A stretch of 64,000 nt of DNA, taken from NCBI GenBank assembly GCA_030068145.1, contig JAPJBO010001083.1:1-64000 (forward strand), given 5' to 3'. Below the pieces are notes generated by a model that saw only the letters and a list, made by a program, of their open reading frames with translations, searched no databases and was not told the origin of the DNA. This document shows, piece by piece, positions 1 through 10,067 of this stretch (positions are counted from its first letter, which is position 1; each line of letters opens with the position of its first letter). The translations under genes were made by a program, and so were the position numbers. Source of the DNA: Diplonema papillatum. Taxonomy: Eukaryota; Euglenozoa; Diplonemea; Diplonemida; Diplonemidae.

Positions 1-1642
1 ACAAGGTGTAGTTGGGGCTCCCGGACAAGGTGTAGTTGGGTGCCGGACAAGGTGTAGTTGGGTGCCGGACAAGGTGTAGTTAGGGCTCCCGGACAAGGTG
101 TAGTTGGCCCCTGGCTATTTTGGATTGGTCCAACTACACCTTGTCCGGCAGCCCCAACTACACCTTGTCCGGCCGCCAACTACACCTTGTCAGACAAAGT
201 GTAGTTGGCTGCCGGACAAGGTGTAGTTGGCCCCTGGCTATTTTGGATTGGTCCAACTACACCTTGTCCGGCAGCCCCAACTACACCTTGTCCGGCAGCC
301 AACTACACCTTGTTAGACAAAGTGTAGTTGGCTGCCGGACAAGGTGTAGTTGGCCCCTGGCTATTTTGGATTGGTCCAACTACACCTTGTCCGGGAGCGT
401 CCAACTACACCTTGTCCGGCAGCCAACTACACCTTGTCCGACAAGGTGTAGTTGGGGCTCCCCGGACAAGGTGTAGTTGGCCCCTGGCTATTTTGGATTG
501 GTCCAACTACACCTTGTCCAGGAGCATCCAACTACACCTTGTCCGGCAGCTACACCTTGTCAGACAAAGTGTAGTTGGCTGCCGGACAAGGTGTAGTTGG
601 CCCCTGGCTATTTTGGATTGGTCCAACTACACCTTGTCCGGGAGCGTCCAACTACACCTTGTCCGGCAGCCAACTACACCTTGTCCGACAAGGTGTAGTT
701 GGGGCTCCCCGGACAAGGTGTAGTTGGCCCCTGGCTATTTTGGATTGGTCCAACTACACCTTGTCCAGGAGCATCTTGTCCGGCAGCTACACCTTGTCAG
801 ACAAAGTGTAGTTGGCTGCCGGACAAGGTGTAGTTGGCCCCTGGCTATTTTGGATTGGTCCAACTACACCTTGTCCGGGAGCGTCCAACTACACCTTGTC
901 CGGCAGCCAACTACACCTTGTCCGACAAGGTGTAGTTGGGGCTCCCCGGACAAGGTGTAGTTGGCCCCTGGCTATTTTGGATTGGTCCAACTACACCTTG
1001 TCCAGGAGCATCCAACTACACCTTGTCCGGCAGCTACACCTTGTCAGACAAAGTGTAGTTGGCTGCCGGACAAGGTGTAGTTGGCCCCTGGCTATTTTGG
1101 ATTGGTCCAACTACACCTTGTCCGGGAGCGTCCAACTACACCTTGTGCGGCAGCCAACTACACCTTGTCCGACAAGGTGTAGTTGGGGCTCCCCGGACAA
1201 GGTGTAGTTGGCCCCTGGCTATTTTGGATTGGTCCAACTACACCTTGTCCAGGAGCATCCAACTACACCTTGTCCGGCAGCTACACCTTGTCAGACAAAG
1301 TGTAGTTGGCTGCCGGACAAGGTGTAGTTGGCCCCTGGCTATTTTGGATTGGTCCAACTACACCTTGTCCGGGAGCGTCCAACTACACCTTGTCCGACAA
1401 GGTGTAGTTGGGGCTCCCGGGACAAGGTGTAGTTGGCCCCTGGCTATTTTGGATTGGTCCAACTACACCTTGTCCGGGAGCGTCCAACTACACCTTGTCC
1501 GACAAGGTGTAGTTGGGGCTCCCCGGACAAGGTGTAGTTGGCCCCTGGCTATTTTGGATTGGTCCAACTACACCTTGTCCGGGAGCGTCCAACTACACCT
1601 TGTCCGGCAAGGTGTAGTTGGACGCTCCCGGACAAGGTGTAG
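1..1642. repeat. Satellite of an 18-bp unit in both orientations
   Basis: The unit CAACTACACCTTGTCCGG and its complement recur throughout, often facing each other across a short spacer that reads CCCCTGGCTATTTTGGATTG. A higher-order period of about 240-250 bp is visible: the same block restarts near 328, 575, 812 and 1059. Almost every block can fold into hairpins. Reading frames here are by-products of the repeat and are not called as genes. The array continues, broken by MITE-1 copies, at 2205-2702, with a small island at 4467-4517. Confidence 0.93.
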
Positions 1643-1884
1643 CATGAGGGGTCAAAACCTTGTGTCTTTTTAAAACGCTCCCACGGGGCTGATGGACCCC
1701 AAAAAAATTTTTTGGAAAAAAAAAATTTTGCTCAACTTCCTCAAAAATTACTGCAGAGTTTGTTCGTTTTGTTTTGTCCCAGAGATTGATCTGGTGTGCT
1801 GTTCTAATTTATTCGGGGAATCAGCCCATCCGAAGATATTGTGATCAATCGTTTTAAAAAGACACAAGGTTCTGACCCTGCATG
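1643..1884. mobile_element. MITE-1 copy 1 (rearranged inside)
   Basis: Both ends carry the MITE-1 terminal inverted repeat (CATGCAGGGTCAAAACCTTG and complement). The middle from about 1765 to 1850 is unlike other copies, so part of the element was replaced. Family features, seen across the window: about 215 bp; termini followed by TGTCTTTTT; an inner block CTCCCGCGGGGCCGATGG; long A and T runs; no coding capacity. Confidence 0.85.
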
Positions 1885-2019
1885 TTATCCCTTTTTTAGC
1901 AGCTGTAACCAGCGCAGTGAGTTGGGAGAGGGCATGGGGGGTTGCATGGGGAAAACGCCATCCAGGGTCACAAGGCCTGGACAGTCCATTGAACTGAGCT
2001 GTTGAGTGACCATGTATAG

Positions 2020-2204
2020 CATGCAGGGTCAAAACCTTGTGTCTTTTCAAAAACGCTCCCGCTGGAAAAAAAAAAAATTGCTCAACATCATCAAAAATTA
2101 CTGCAGAGTTTGTTCCAAATTTTTAAAATTCAAAAAACCCATTTTTTTTTTGGAAACAAAATTTTGGCCATTTCCAAAAAGACACAAGGTTTTGACCCTG
2201 CATG
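2020..2204. mobile_element. MITE-1 copy 2, target duplication ATAG
   Basis: Complete termini flanked by the direct 4-bp duplication ATAG (2016-2019 and 2205-2208). It is shorter than most copies because part of the left inner block is missing. Confidence 0.9.
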
Positions 2205-2702
2205 ATAGTTGGGTGTCGGACAAGGTGTAGTTGGGTGCCGGACAAGGTGTAGTTAGGGCTGCCGGACAAGTGGTGCTAGTGTAGTGGGCTGCCGGACAAG
2301 GTGTAGTTGGCTGCCGGACAAGGTGTAGTTGGGGCTCCCGGACAAGGTGTAGTTGGGTGCCGGACAAGGTGTAGTTGGCTGCCGGACAAGGTGTAGTTAG
2401 GGCTCCCGGACAAGGTGTAGTTGGCCCCTGGCTATTTTGGATTGGCCCAACTACACCTTGTCCGGCAGCCCCAACTACACCTTGTCCGACAAGGTGTAGT
2501 TAGGGCTGCCGGACAAGGTGTAGTTGAGGCTGCCGGACAAGGTGTAGTTGGCCGCCGGACAAGGTGTAGTTAGGGCTCCCCGGACAAGGTGTAGTTGGCC
2601 CCTGGCTATTTTGGATTGGGCCAACTACACCTTGTCCGGGAGCGTCCAACTACACCTTGTCCGACAAGGTGTAGCTCGGACAAGGTGTAGACCCGCCTAT
2701 AT
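2205..2702. repeat. Second block of the 18-bp satellite
   Basis: Same unit and spacers as at 1-1642, with more variation between units (GGGCTGCCGG, GGGTGCCGG). It ends in CTATAT just before the next MITE-1 copy. Confidence 0.9.
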
Positions 2703-2905
2703 CATGCAGGGTCAAAACCTTGTGTCTTTTTAAAAACGCTCCCGCGGGGCCGATGGCCTCCAAAAAAAAAAATTTGGAAAAAAAAAAATTTGCTCAACTT
2801 CCTCAAAAATTACCACAGAGTTTGTTCCAAAATTTTAAAATTCAAAAAACCCATTTTTTTCCAAAAAAATTTTTAGGGCTCCATCGGCCCCGCGGGAGCG
2901 TTTTA
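2703..2905. mobile_element. MITE-1 copy 3, right terminus missing
   Basis: The left terminus and body are present. The copy stops after the inner block GCGGGAGCGTTTTAAG, and a minisatellite follows instead of the right terminus. Confidence 0.8.
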
Positions 2906-3150
2906 AGGCACCGTTCCCGATGGCGTCATACTCTGACGCCATCGGTACCTTTTTTGATTCATTTCACCTGTATGACGCCATCGGTACCTTTTTTGATTCA
3001 TTCATTCTCCGTACGCCATCAGTACCTTTTTTGATTCACATATTCTCGTACGCCATCGGTACCTTTTTTGGACCTTTTGATCATGACGCCATCAGTACCT
3101 TTTTTGATTCATTTCACCTGTATGACGCCATCAGTACCTTTTTTCGACAT
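2906..3150. repeat. Minisatellite with GACGCCATCGGTACC core
   Basis: About six units of roughly 35-40 bp, each with GACGCCATCRGTACC followed by TTTTTTGATTCAT. No coding sequence is supported. Confidence 0.85.
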
Positions 3151-3241
3151 AGGGGGGGTCATATGGAGGTCATATAGGGGTCATATAGGGGTCATATGGG
3201 GGTCATATGGGGGTCATATAGGGGTCATATAGGGGTCATAT
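3151..3241. repeat. GGGGTCATAT short tandem repeat
   Basis: Decamer-like units ATAGGGGTCAT/ATGGGGGTCAT. The same repeat fills the gaps between the next MITE-1 copies (3455-3480, 3693-3805, 4019-4043, 4256-4270), so the MITEs sit inside one microsatellite. Confidence 0.9.
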
Positions 3242-3454
3242 CATGCAGGGTCACAAACCTTGTGTCTTTTCAAAACGCTCCCGCGGGGCCGATGGAGCCC
3301 TAAAAATTTTTTTGGAAAAAAAAAAATTTGCTCAACTTCCTCAAAAATTACTGCAGAGTTTGTTCCAAAATTTTAAAATTCAAAAACCCCAATTTTTTTC
3401 CGGAAATTTTTTTTTTGCCATTTCAAAAAAGACACAAGGTTTTGACCCTGCATG
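3242..3454. mobile_element. MITE-1 copy 4
   Basis: Both termini present, with ATAT on each side. Since the surrounding repeat itself contains ATAT, this duplication is weak evidence alone. Confidence 0.9.
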
Positions 3455-3480
3455 ATATGGGGGTCATATGGGGGTCATAT

Positions 3481-3692
3481 CATGCAGGGTCAAAACTTGT
3501 GTCTTTTTGGAAATGGCCAAAAAAAAATTTTCAGAAAAAAATTGGGTTTTTTGAATTTTAAAAGTTTGGAACAAACTCTGCAGTAGTTTTTGCTGAACTT
3601 GAGCGAAATTTTTTTTTTCCAACTTTTTTTTTTTGGGCTCCATCGGCCCCGCGGGAGCGTTTTAAAAAGACACAAGGTTTTGACCCTGCATG
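3481..3692. mobile_element. MITE-1 copy 5
   Basis: Complete copy in the opposite internal orientation to copy 4 (the CCGATGG block is near the right end). Confidence 0.9.
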
Positions 3693-3805
3693 ATATAGGG
3701 GTCATATAGGGGTCATATGGGGGTCATATAGGGGTCATATGGGGTCATATAGGGGTCATATGGGGGTCATATGGGGGTCATATAGGGGTCATATGGGGGT
3801 CATAT
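3693..3805. repeat. GGGGTCATAT short tandem repeat, second block
   Basis: About eleven units between MITE-1 copies 5 and 6. Confidence 0.9.
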
Positions 3806-4018
3806 CATGCAGGGTCAAAACCTTGTGTCTTTTTGGAAATGGCCAAAATTTTGTTTCCGGAAAAAAAAATGGGTTTTTTGAATTTTAAAAGTTTGGAACA
3901 AAACTCTGCAGTAATTTTTGAGGAAGTTGAGCAAATTTTTTTTTTTCCAAAAATTTTTTTAGGGCTCCATCGGCCCCGCGGAGCGTTTTAAAAAGACACA
4001 AGGTTTTGACCCTGCATG
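3806..4018. mobile_element. MITE-1 copy 6
   Basis: Complete termini inside the GGGGTCATAT repeat. Confidence 0.9.
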
Positions 4019-4043
4019 ATATGGGGGTCATATGGGGTCATAT

Positions 4044-4255
4044 CATGCAGGGTCAAAATCTTGTGTCTTTTTAAAACGCTCCCGCGGGGCCGATGGAGCC
4101 CTAAAATTTTTTTTGGAAAAAAAAAATTTGCTCAACTTCCTCAAAAATTACTGCAGAGTTTGTTCCAAACTTTTAAAATTCAAAAAATCCATTTTTTTTT
4201 CTGGAAATTTTTTTTTGGCCATTTCCAAAAAGACACAAGGTTTTGACCCTGCATG
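4044..4255. mobile_element. MITE-1 copy 7
   Basis: Complete termini, same internal orientation as copy 4. Confidence 0.9.
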
Positions 4256-4270
4256 ATATGGGGGTCATAT

Positions 4271-4466
4271 CATGCAGGGTCAAAACCTTGTGTCTTTTTG
4301 GAAATGGCCAAAATTTTGTTTCCAGAAAAAAAAAAAATTTGCTCAACTTCCTCAAAAATTACTGCAGAGTTTGTTCCAAACTTTTAAAATTCAAAAAACC
4401 CATTTTTTTTTTCCGGAAATTTTTTTTGGCCATTTCCAAAAAGACACAAGGTTTTGACCCTGCATG
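4271..4466. mobile_element. MITE-1 copy 8
   Basis: Both ends look like the GGAAATGGCC end of the family, so the copy is nearly symmetric and has lost the CTCCCGCGGGG block. Confidence 0.88.
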
Positions 4467-4575
4467 CTACACCTTGTCCGGCAGCCAACTACACCTTGTC
4501 CGGCACCCAACTACACCCTGCATGGTAGGTGTGAGTGGTGTGATTGGGGTGGGTGTGAATGGGTGGTGTGGGTAT
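4467..4575. repeat. Satellite remnant and GT-rich spacer
   Basis: About three units of the 18-bp satellite (4467-4517), then GTGTGAGTGGTGTGATTGGG-type sequence. No gene. Confidence 0.7.
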
Positions 4576-4789
4576 CATGCAGGGTCAACACCTTGTGTCT
4601 TTTTGAAAATGGCCAAAAAAAAACTTCGGAAAAAAAAAATGGGTTTTTTGAATTTTAAAAGTTTGGAACAAACTCTGCAGCATTTTTTGAGGAAGTTGAG
4701 CAAATTTTTTTTTTTTCCAAAAAAATTTTTAGGGCTCCATCGGCCCCGTGGGAGCGTTTTAAAAAGACACAACGTTTTGACCCTGCATG
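4576..4789. mobile_element. MITE-1 copy 9
   Basis: Complete termini. The flanking tetramers differ (GTAT and TTAT), so the target duplication is imperfect. Confidence 0.88.
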
Positions 4790-5371
4790 TTATACCGATC
4801 ACACTGTTTTTTTGTCTTTTTGCGTTTTTTTGTTTTTTTGTTTTTTTGCTGTTTTTTTGCTCCAGGATTCGTTTTTTTTGCCTACATTGGCACACCCCCC
4901 CCGGACCCTCCCCGTCCCACCAAGCACGGGTAAAGTTTGGCCCTGGTACCCGGGGGGGACACCCCCCTGACCCCCCCCGACCACCGAATACGGGTAAAGT
5001 TTGGCCTTGTACCCGGGGGGGACGGACCCACCGAGCACGGGGGGGGGGGCGCCCTGGGGCAGCCTTTTCCCCCTCCAGGGGCGGGGTGACCCAAAACCGC
5101 GAGGTACTGAGAAACTTCGCAAAAAACGCAAATCTCGGGCACATTAGACCCCGAAACGCAACAAACCTCGAAAACAATCTTCGACCGGAAAAGTGTCATG
5201 GGCGGGGTCAGCACCCGGGCCTACCGGCCTGAAGGCCGAAGCTCACTCTGCCAACCATATGCTTTTGGGCAGGGGGGGGGGGGGAAGCTAGCTCCCCACT
5301 AAATCCAGTCGAAAACAATACACTTTTCAAACTCGTTTACAGAAAGTGGGGTTGGCTCAAATAGAGGCTAT
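4790..5371. repeat. T-run region and G/C-rich tandem repeat, no gene
   Basis: 4800-4880 is a series of T runs split by G or C. 4890-5060 holds two copies of a unit with ACGGGTAAAGTTTGGCC and CCCGGGGGGGAC. The rest has homopolymer G runs and no recognisable coding sequence. Confidence 0.7.
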
Positions 5372-5583
5372 CATGCAGGGTCAGAACCTTGTGTCTTTTT
5401 GAAACACTCCCGCGGGGCCGATGGACCCCAAAAAAAAATTTTGGCAAAAAAAAATTTTGCTCAACTTCCGCAAAAATTACCACAGAGTTTGTTCCAAAAT
5501 TTTAAAATTCAAAAAACCCATTTTTTTTCTGGAAATAAAATTTTGGCCATTTCCAAAAAGACACAAGGTTTTGACCCTGCATG
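5372..5583. mobile_element. MITE-1 copy 10, target duplication CTAT
   Basis: Complete termini with CTAT on both sides (5368-5371 and 5584-5587). Confidence 0.9.
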
Positions 5584-5873
5584 CTATGCACATTGCATGT
5601 TCATAGGACCTCCAGTCTCGAAAAACACCAGAAGTACCATCTACCCTGTAGCTGCAAAAACCACCCAAGACGAACTAACAGGTACCAACCATACCCGCAC
5701 CCAAGGAAAGAACCCCCACCCGCCCTGACTGTCGACGCTAGACACAAAAACACGGTCCGAAAAACCGTCTAGAAGGCACGGGACTCTTGTGTCGCTGCTC
5801 TCCTCTCACTGTGACCAGCACGAGACCCTAACTCAACCCCCCCCCCCCCCCCCTTCTCTGCTCTTCAAACCCA
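5584..5873. other. No gene seen; poly(C) tract
   Basis: Low-complexity sequence with an uninterrupted C run around 5837-5853, directly left of the terminal repeat of the next element. Confidence 0.5.
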
Positions 5874-6055
5874 CACGGTGAACTCCAGCCTCTGAGCTGG
5901 AGTGGATCGGGAGGTCCTAGGAGAGGGTGTGGTCACACCCGCAAAGGGCATGTGCCACACCCGCAAAGGGCATGTGACACCCGCAAAGCGGGTGTGGAAA
6001 CAGGGGATTTCGGTGGAAATACCTTGGTTCTCATCGGTATTCTGGACCGGCCTTG
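5874..6055 (+). repeat. Left terminal inverted repeat of the 3.76-kb element
   Basis: Pairs with 9450-9629. It has two full CACACCCGCAAAGGGCATGT units where the right copy has three, so the arms differ in subunit number. Confidence 0.88.
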
Positions 6056-6167
6056 TTTCTTTTGGAATGCAACATGTTCCTTTTGAACCTCAACCCCCTC
6101 TGGATTATGTTTGTTGATTGAATTACCTCAGAATACGACTCCCAGTGCCCTTCTCTCATGGGCTTAT

Positions 6168-6379
6168 CATGCAGGGTCAAAACCTTGTGTCTTTTTGAGA
6201 ATGGCAAAAAAAAATTTTCCGGAAAAAAATTGGGTTTTTTGAATTTTAAAAGTTTGGAACAAACTCTGCAGTAATTTTTGAGGAAGTTGAGCAAAATTTT
6301 TTTTTTCCAACATTTTTTTTGGGGCTCCATCGGCCCCGCAGGAGCGTTTCAAAAAGACACAAGGTTTTGACCCTGCATG
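6168..6379. mobile_element. MITE-1 copy 11, target duplication TTAT
   Basis: Complete copy flanked by TTAT at 6164-6167 and 6380-6383. It lies between the left terminal repeat and the 3' end of the zinc-finger gene. Confidence 0.92.
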
Positions 6380-6578
6380 TTATCCACCGTTGTGTGGACC
6401 CCCAAACTGCAGACTGTAGGGGATTTCTTGTGGCGGCAGTCTGGATTTTGCGTCAGCAGGTGGACAACAACAAGGAGAAAAAGAACTCGAGAACAACCGG
6501 CGATAAAACAAACATAGCATAACTTTGTGGGAACTTACAAAGGAAGGAAGGACAGATGAAGTCTTCAATCAGAGCAAG

Positions 6579-8670
6579 TTATGTCATGTGCTGGCGGATG
6601 TGCCGTGTCCACGCACCCTTTGATCCAAGCTTTCTCCAGCACAGCTTGCATCGAAGAGGCTCATCGAAGAGAGCAGGATGCTTTTTTTGGACATGCTGAC
6701 TCATTCCAGCTGCCTTTACTTTTACACGACATGCAGGGCATTCAGCCATGCAGTGGCATTGAATGCGGTCGCGATGTGCTGCGTCGATATGGGCAGCCAT
6801 CGAGGATTCCACAGCTTTTTTGCCACAAAAGTCGCACGGCAAATATGTTTCCGTTTCTTCTTCCTCTTCCTCTTCCTCTTCGTCTTCTTCTTCGTCTTCG
6901 TCTTCTTCGTCGTCTGCTTTCTCCTCACACTCCTCTGCTGCATCGCTATCACCCGCTTCCTCCAATTCCTTCTGAGCTCTCTGCACGAGGTTCTTGGTGA
7001 GGTTCTTGTCTGGCACAAACAGCGGCAGTTGTGGGGGGGCTGTCGGCGCCTCGCAGTTGCACACACGAATCGTTCCAGTTCCACCCGCAAACCGGAACGC
7101 CGTATAGGGCCCCCCACGAAAGACGAAGTTGGTTTTCATTGCGGCAAGCTGCTCACAAAGAACGATAAGGGCTAGATTGCTACGCGCATTGCGGTGCAGG
7201 CAATCGCAAATCAAAACTGTTTGTTTTCCGCGAAAGCCTGTCTGGGACAGATCCGCAACCTTCCACGGAAGTCGGCGGGCTCTCCGTTTTTCCTCCGCGC
7301 ATGCCAGATCTACCTCGCAGGTTTTTGGGCTGCTGATCATGGGCACGTCAGCTTTCCGCTCTCCGTTTTCTGCCTCCTCAGCTTCATCCGAACACTGCAA
7401 TGGAAGGGCATCCATGCGATCCCACCAATGGCTGAGGCTGTGGCAATACGCATTCGTTGTTGAGCCCTTTCGCACGCTTTCCATGAGGTGGAGGAAGATG
7501 TGCGCAGATAAACGGGCACGCAAAAAGGGGATGCGGGCGGCAGTTTCTTTTTGACCCCAGTAACGCCAGGGTACGTCCGAATACCGGAATTCGGCAAGGT
7601 CGCTTAGGCTGATGAATAGCCAGCGAAATGTTGGTGATAGCTCTCGTTGCGCCATCATGGAGACTACCTTCCTCACGTGCGCTCCGGTAGCATTCTGGCT
7701 GACATCGATGTTCAAAGTGCTGCACAGGTCTCGAAGTGCCGACATACTCTCAGCATCCAGCTCCTTGAACAACGCCAACCCCATACCCTTTATGTCGTGC
7801 AGGGCTGGAGAAACGTAGTGTGCTGATGGTGCCACTGCGCTCAGCAGCGATGTGTAGCCAGCTGCAGCCATTTGGGCAAGGCTGAGGTGAGGAAAGCGAT
7901 GTATCATGCAGGGTCAGAACCTTGTGTCTTTTTAAACGCTCCCGCAGGGCCGATGGACCCCAAAAAAAAAAATTGGCAAAAAAAAAAATTGCTCAACTTC
8001 CTCAAAAATTACCGCAGAGTTTGTTCCAAAATTTTAAAATTCAAAAAGCCCATTTTTTTCTGGAAATAAAATTTTGGCCATTTCCAAAAAGACACAAGGT
8101 TCTGACCCTGCATGGTATGTACATGCTCCATTCGCTTGTTGGAACGGTGCATACTGCGCAGCGGTGGCCTCTTCCACCACACCCGTCAAGCCTCTGCCAT
8201 CGGTCAAAGTGATCTCCGGTGATCTTTTCGATCCGAACCCGAGTCACACCGTGGCCGCGAACGATCTTTGCATTGTGAAGGCGCAAAATTGCATGGTTGA
8301 GAAACCGGTTCTCGAAATGCTTAAATTGCGCTTTCTTCCGGTCGACGACAGTTACGGACGGGACAAAACCGCCGGTTTCTGGGTATACCAGGGACATCGA
8401 CAGACGTGTGCGCGCGTTGCGCGATCTCAGCGAGTTTCTTGCTGTGTACCCGTCGGTATACAGTACGCCAACAAGCGGTACGGAAGACAAGCTTGCGGAT
8501 TCACGCCACCCCTCCTCTTCCAAGACCTTGAACGCACCTGCTAAGCCCCGTTGCAGTCTCTCCTTTACTCGAGAGCGCGACTCCTTCTCCACTTTTCTGC
8601 AGCGCTTCACGGACACCCCGATACTCATGCTAGTACGCCGCTTGTGCGACGGTCTAGCTTTCTCTGGCAT
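6579..8670 (-). pseudogene. C2H2 zinc-finger protein, frame split by MITE-1
   Basis: The gene reads leftward. The sequence up to 8115 and from 7900 down is one protein interrupted by the MITE at 7905-8114. Counting one copy of the GTAT duplication, the two parts total 1878 nt, exactly 626 codons, and the junction reads ...SEWSMYIHRFPHLS.... Predicted 625 residues: a basic N terminus (KRCRKVEKE, KERLQRG), a middle with VLYTDGYTARNS, a second half starting near ALHDIKGMGLALF, a Glu/Asp run, then three C-terminal fingers (CDFCGKK..AAH, CPACRVK..KKH, CKLCWRK..RQH). A stop codon just upstream in frame supports Met at 8670. Its place inside inverted repeats suggests a transposon-borne gene. LHDIKG recalls a motif in uncharacterised transposon ORFs of animals, but this is from memory and weak. 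The DNA-binding role is inferred from the fingers. Confidence 0.8.
7905..8114. mobile_element. MITE-1 copy 12 inside the zinc-finger gene, duplication GTAT
   Basis: Clean insertion: GTAT at 7901-7904 and 8115-8118, both termini intact. Removing the element plus one GTAT gives an open frame across the site. Confidence 0.95.
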
Positions 8671-8734
8671 AACGCTCTTCGATGAGAGTTTTGCCCACTT
8701 CTAACACAGCAGCGTTTGCGGATTGCATGGTTTA

Positions 8735-9010
8735 ATTATTTGTCTTCCTGTGGATGAATGAGTCCTTCGATATCGTCTCTGGGCCCCTTATCCACGGACA
8801 TGGTGTGACCAGATGAATATTGCGGAAGCACTTGATCAGCGCCAGACTAAAAGGAAGCTCGCAGCAGAAAACGGAAAAATAGATGCTGCCGCCGTTATCT
8901 GCGGACCTCCACGGACATGATGACCTGATCAGCGCGGCAGTGAAGGGAAGCTCGCAGAAGAAAACAGAAAAAGAAAGGTCAAAGTGATGCTGCCGCCCGT
9001 GCGGGAACAC
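8735..9010. repeat. Imperfect tandem duplication of ~110 bp
   Basis: Two copies of a unit containing CCACGGACATG, TGATCAGCGC and GAAGCTCGCAG, around 8790-8880 and 8905-8975. It is the leader region between the zinc-finger start and the next frame. Confidence 0.7.
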
Positions 9011-9140
9011 CGCCGCAGGAGGCCCTCACGAGCGGAAGTTTACGGGTGACTGGTACGATGAGGCGGTGGGACGCAGAACTGGCGAACAGAAGAGTTCTCA
9101 ATACGAACTGCGGCCTGGAGGATGCTGAGGACACAGGACC

Positions 9141-9476
9141 CTACATGTCCTCAATGTCCTCTTCAAGCAGCAGTGCCTGCTGTTCTTCCTCCTGGGGATC
9201 CTTGTCGCCCGTCAGACCCAGCCCCATGATCTGGCGGTACTGCTCGTCCAGGTCCACGGCCGCCACTCCCTCGCCAGCAAGTGCTGCACCCTGCGCAATG
9301 GGGACCTTCACTTGCCACAAGCCAAGGTGGAGCTGTCTGCAGAGCACTGGCTTCTGGTCGTCAGCGGGCTCGTCGAGGACGTAGGTGGTTGGGTACAGAC
9401 CCGATGGCACACTGCTGCCCGCGGGGACAACACGTACGCACTCGAGAAAGTCAGTCCAGAAAACTGATGAGAACAC
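9141..9476 (-). CDS. Short acidic protein, unknown
   Basis: 111 residues with a Met that falls in the inner edge of the right terminal repeat. The middle reads YVLDEPADDQKPVLC and VDLDEQYRQIMGLGL; the end is acidic (EEEQQALLLEEDIEDM). No family recognised. It could be a first gene or exon of the transposon, expressed leftward ahead of the zinc-finger gene, or a captured host exon. Bias looks more coding-like than the overlapping plus-strand frame. Confidence 0.4.
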   Translation of the reverse strand: MFSSVFWTDFLECVRVVPAGSSVPSGLYPTTYVLDEPADDQKPVLCRQLHLGLWQVKVPIAQGAALAGEGVAAVDLDEQYRQIMGLGLTGDKDPQEEEQQALLLEEDIEDM

Positions 9477-9629
9477 AGGTATTTACACACGAAAATCCAA
9501 CTTTCACACCCGCTTTTTGGGTGTGGCACATGCCCTTTGCGGGTGTGGCACATGCCCTTTGCGGGTGTGGCACATGCCCTTTTCGGACCTCCCGATTTAA
9601 CTCCATCTCAGAGGCTGGAGTTCACCGTG
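9450..9629 (-). repeat. Right terminal inverted repeat of the 3.76-kb element
   Basis: Inverted copy of 5874-6055, with three GTGTGGCACATGCCCTTTGC-type units. Confidence 0.88.
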
Positions 9630-10056
9630 CAAGAACCATTTCCCCCCCGTTGAGACCTGCCGGCCCTAAAACGGCACAGGACTGGTTCTCCATTGACAAA
9701 CGCCTTGCTTAAGCTCGGCACCCGGTCGCTTTGGCAACCTGTCGCTTTTGTGACGCCACAAACTTCGTTTCCCGAGACGTTACCATACGGCCCAACCCCC
9801 GAACACCAAGAGAGGTACAGTTTGGAAGGGACTGCATGTCAAAGCAGGAAAAGGCATATGGAAACGCTCAGAACCGATAGAGAACAAAAAAAGTCGTAAC
9901 CCAACACAGGACGAGAAGGAAGGAGCAGCACCGCCAGAACCGAGAAAGAACAAAAAAAGAAGAATACTACGCACCAAACCCACCACCCTCCCCAACCCGG
10001 GCTTCCTTTTTACCCCTGCAAACCCGCTACGGGAGTATCTGGCAACCGCTGCTTAA
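9630..10056. other. No gene seen
   Basis: Unique-looking sequence between the transposon and the LINE remnant. Several short frames, none with recognisable content. Confidence 0.5.
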
Positions 10057-10067
10057 CACCACCGCGC

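Larger units (their letters stand above)
5874..9629 (-). mobile_element. DNA transposon with ~180-bp terminal inverted repeats
   Basis: The two ends are inverted copies. Both start CACGGTGAACTCCAGCCTC, continue through GATCGGGAGGTCC, carry two to four units CACACCCGCAAAGGGCATGT, and end inward in TTCTCATCRGTWTTCTGGAC. Total length is about 3.76 kb. Inside, on the minus strand, lie a large C2H2 zinc-finger reading frame, the candidate transposase, and a short frame that starts in the right terminal repeat. Two MITE-1 copies have inserted (6168-6379 and 7905-8114). A convincing target duplication was not found at the outer ends, so the superfamily is open. Confidence 0.82.

Noticed and set aside
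1-1642. CRISPR-like regular repeat
   Set aside because: Units occur in both orientations, spacers are themselves repeated, and the sequence is eukaryotic.
5874-9629. LTR-type or capsid-bearing element
   Set aside because: Termini are inverted, not direct, and no retroviral, integrase or capsid motifs are seen. No such element was found elsewhere in the window.
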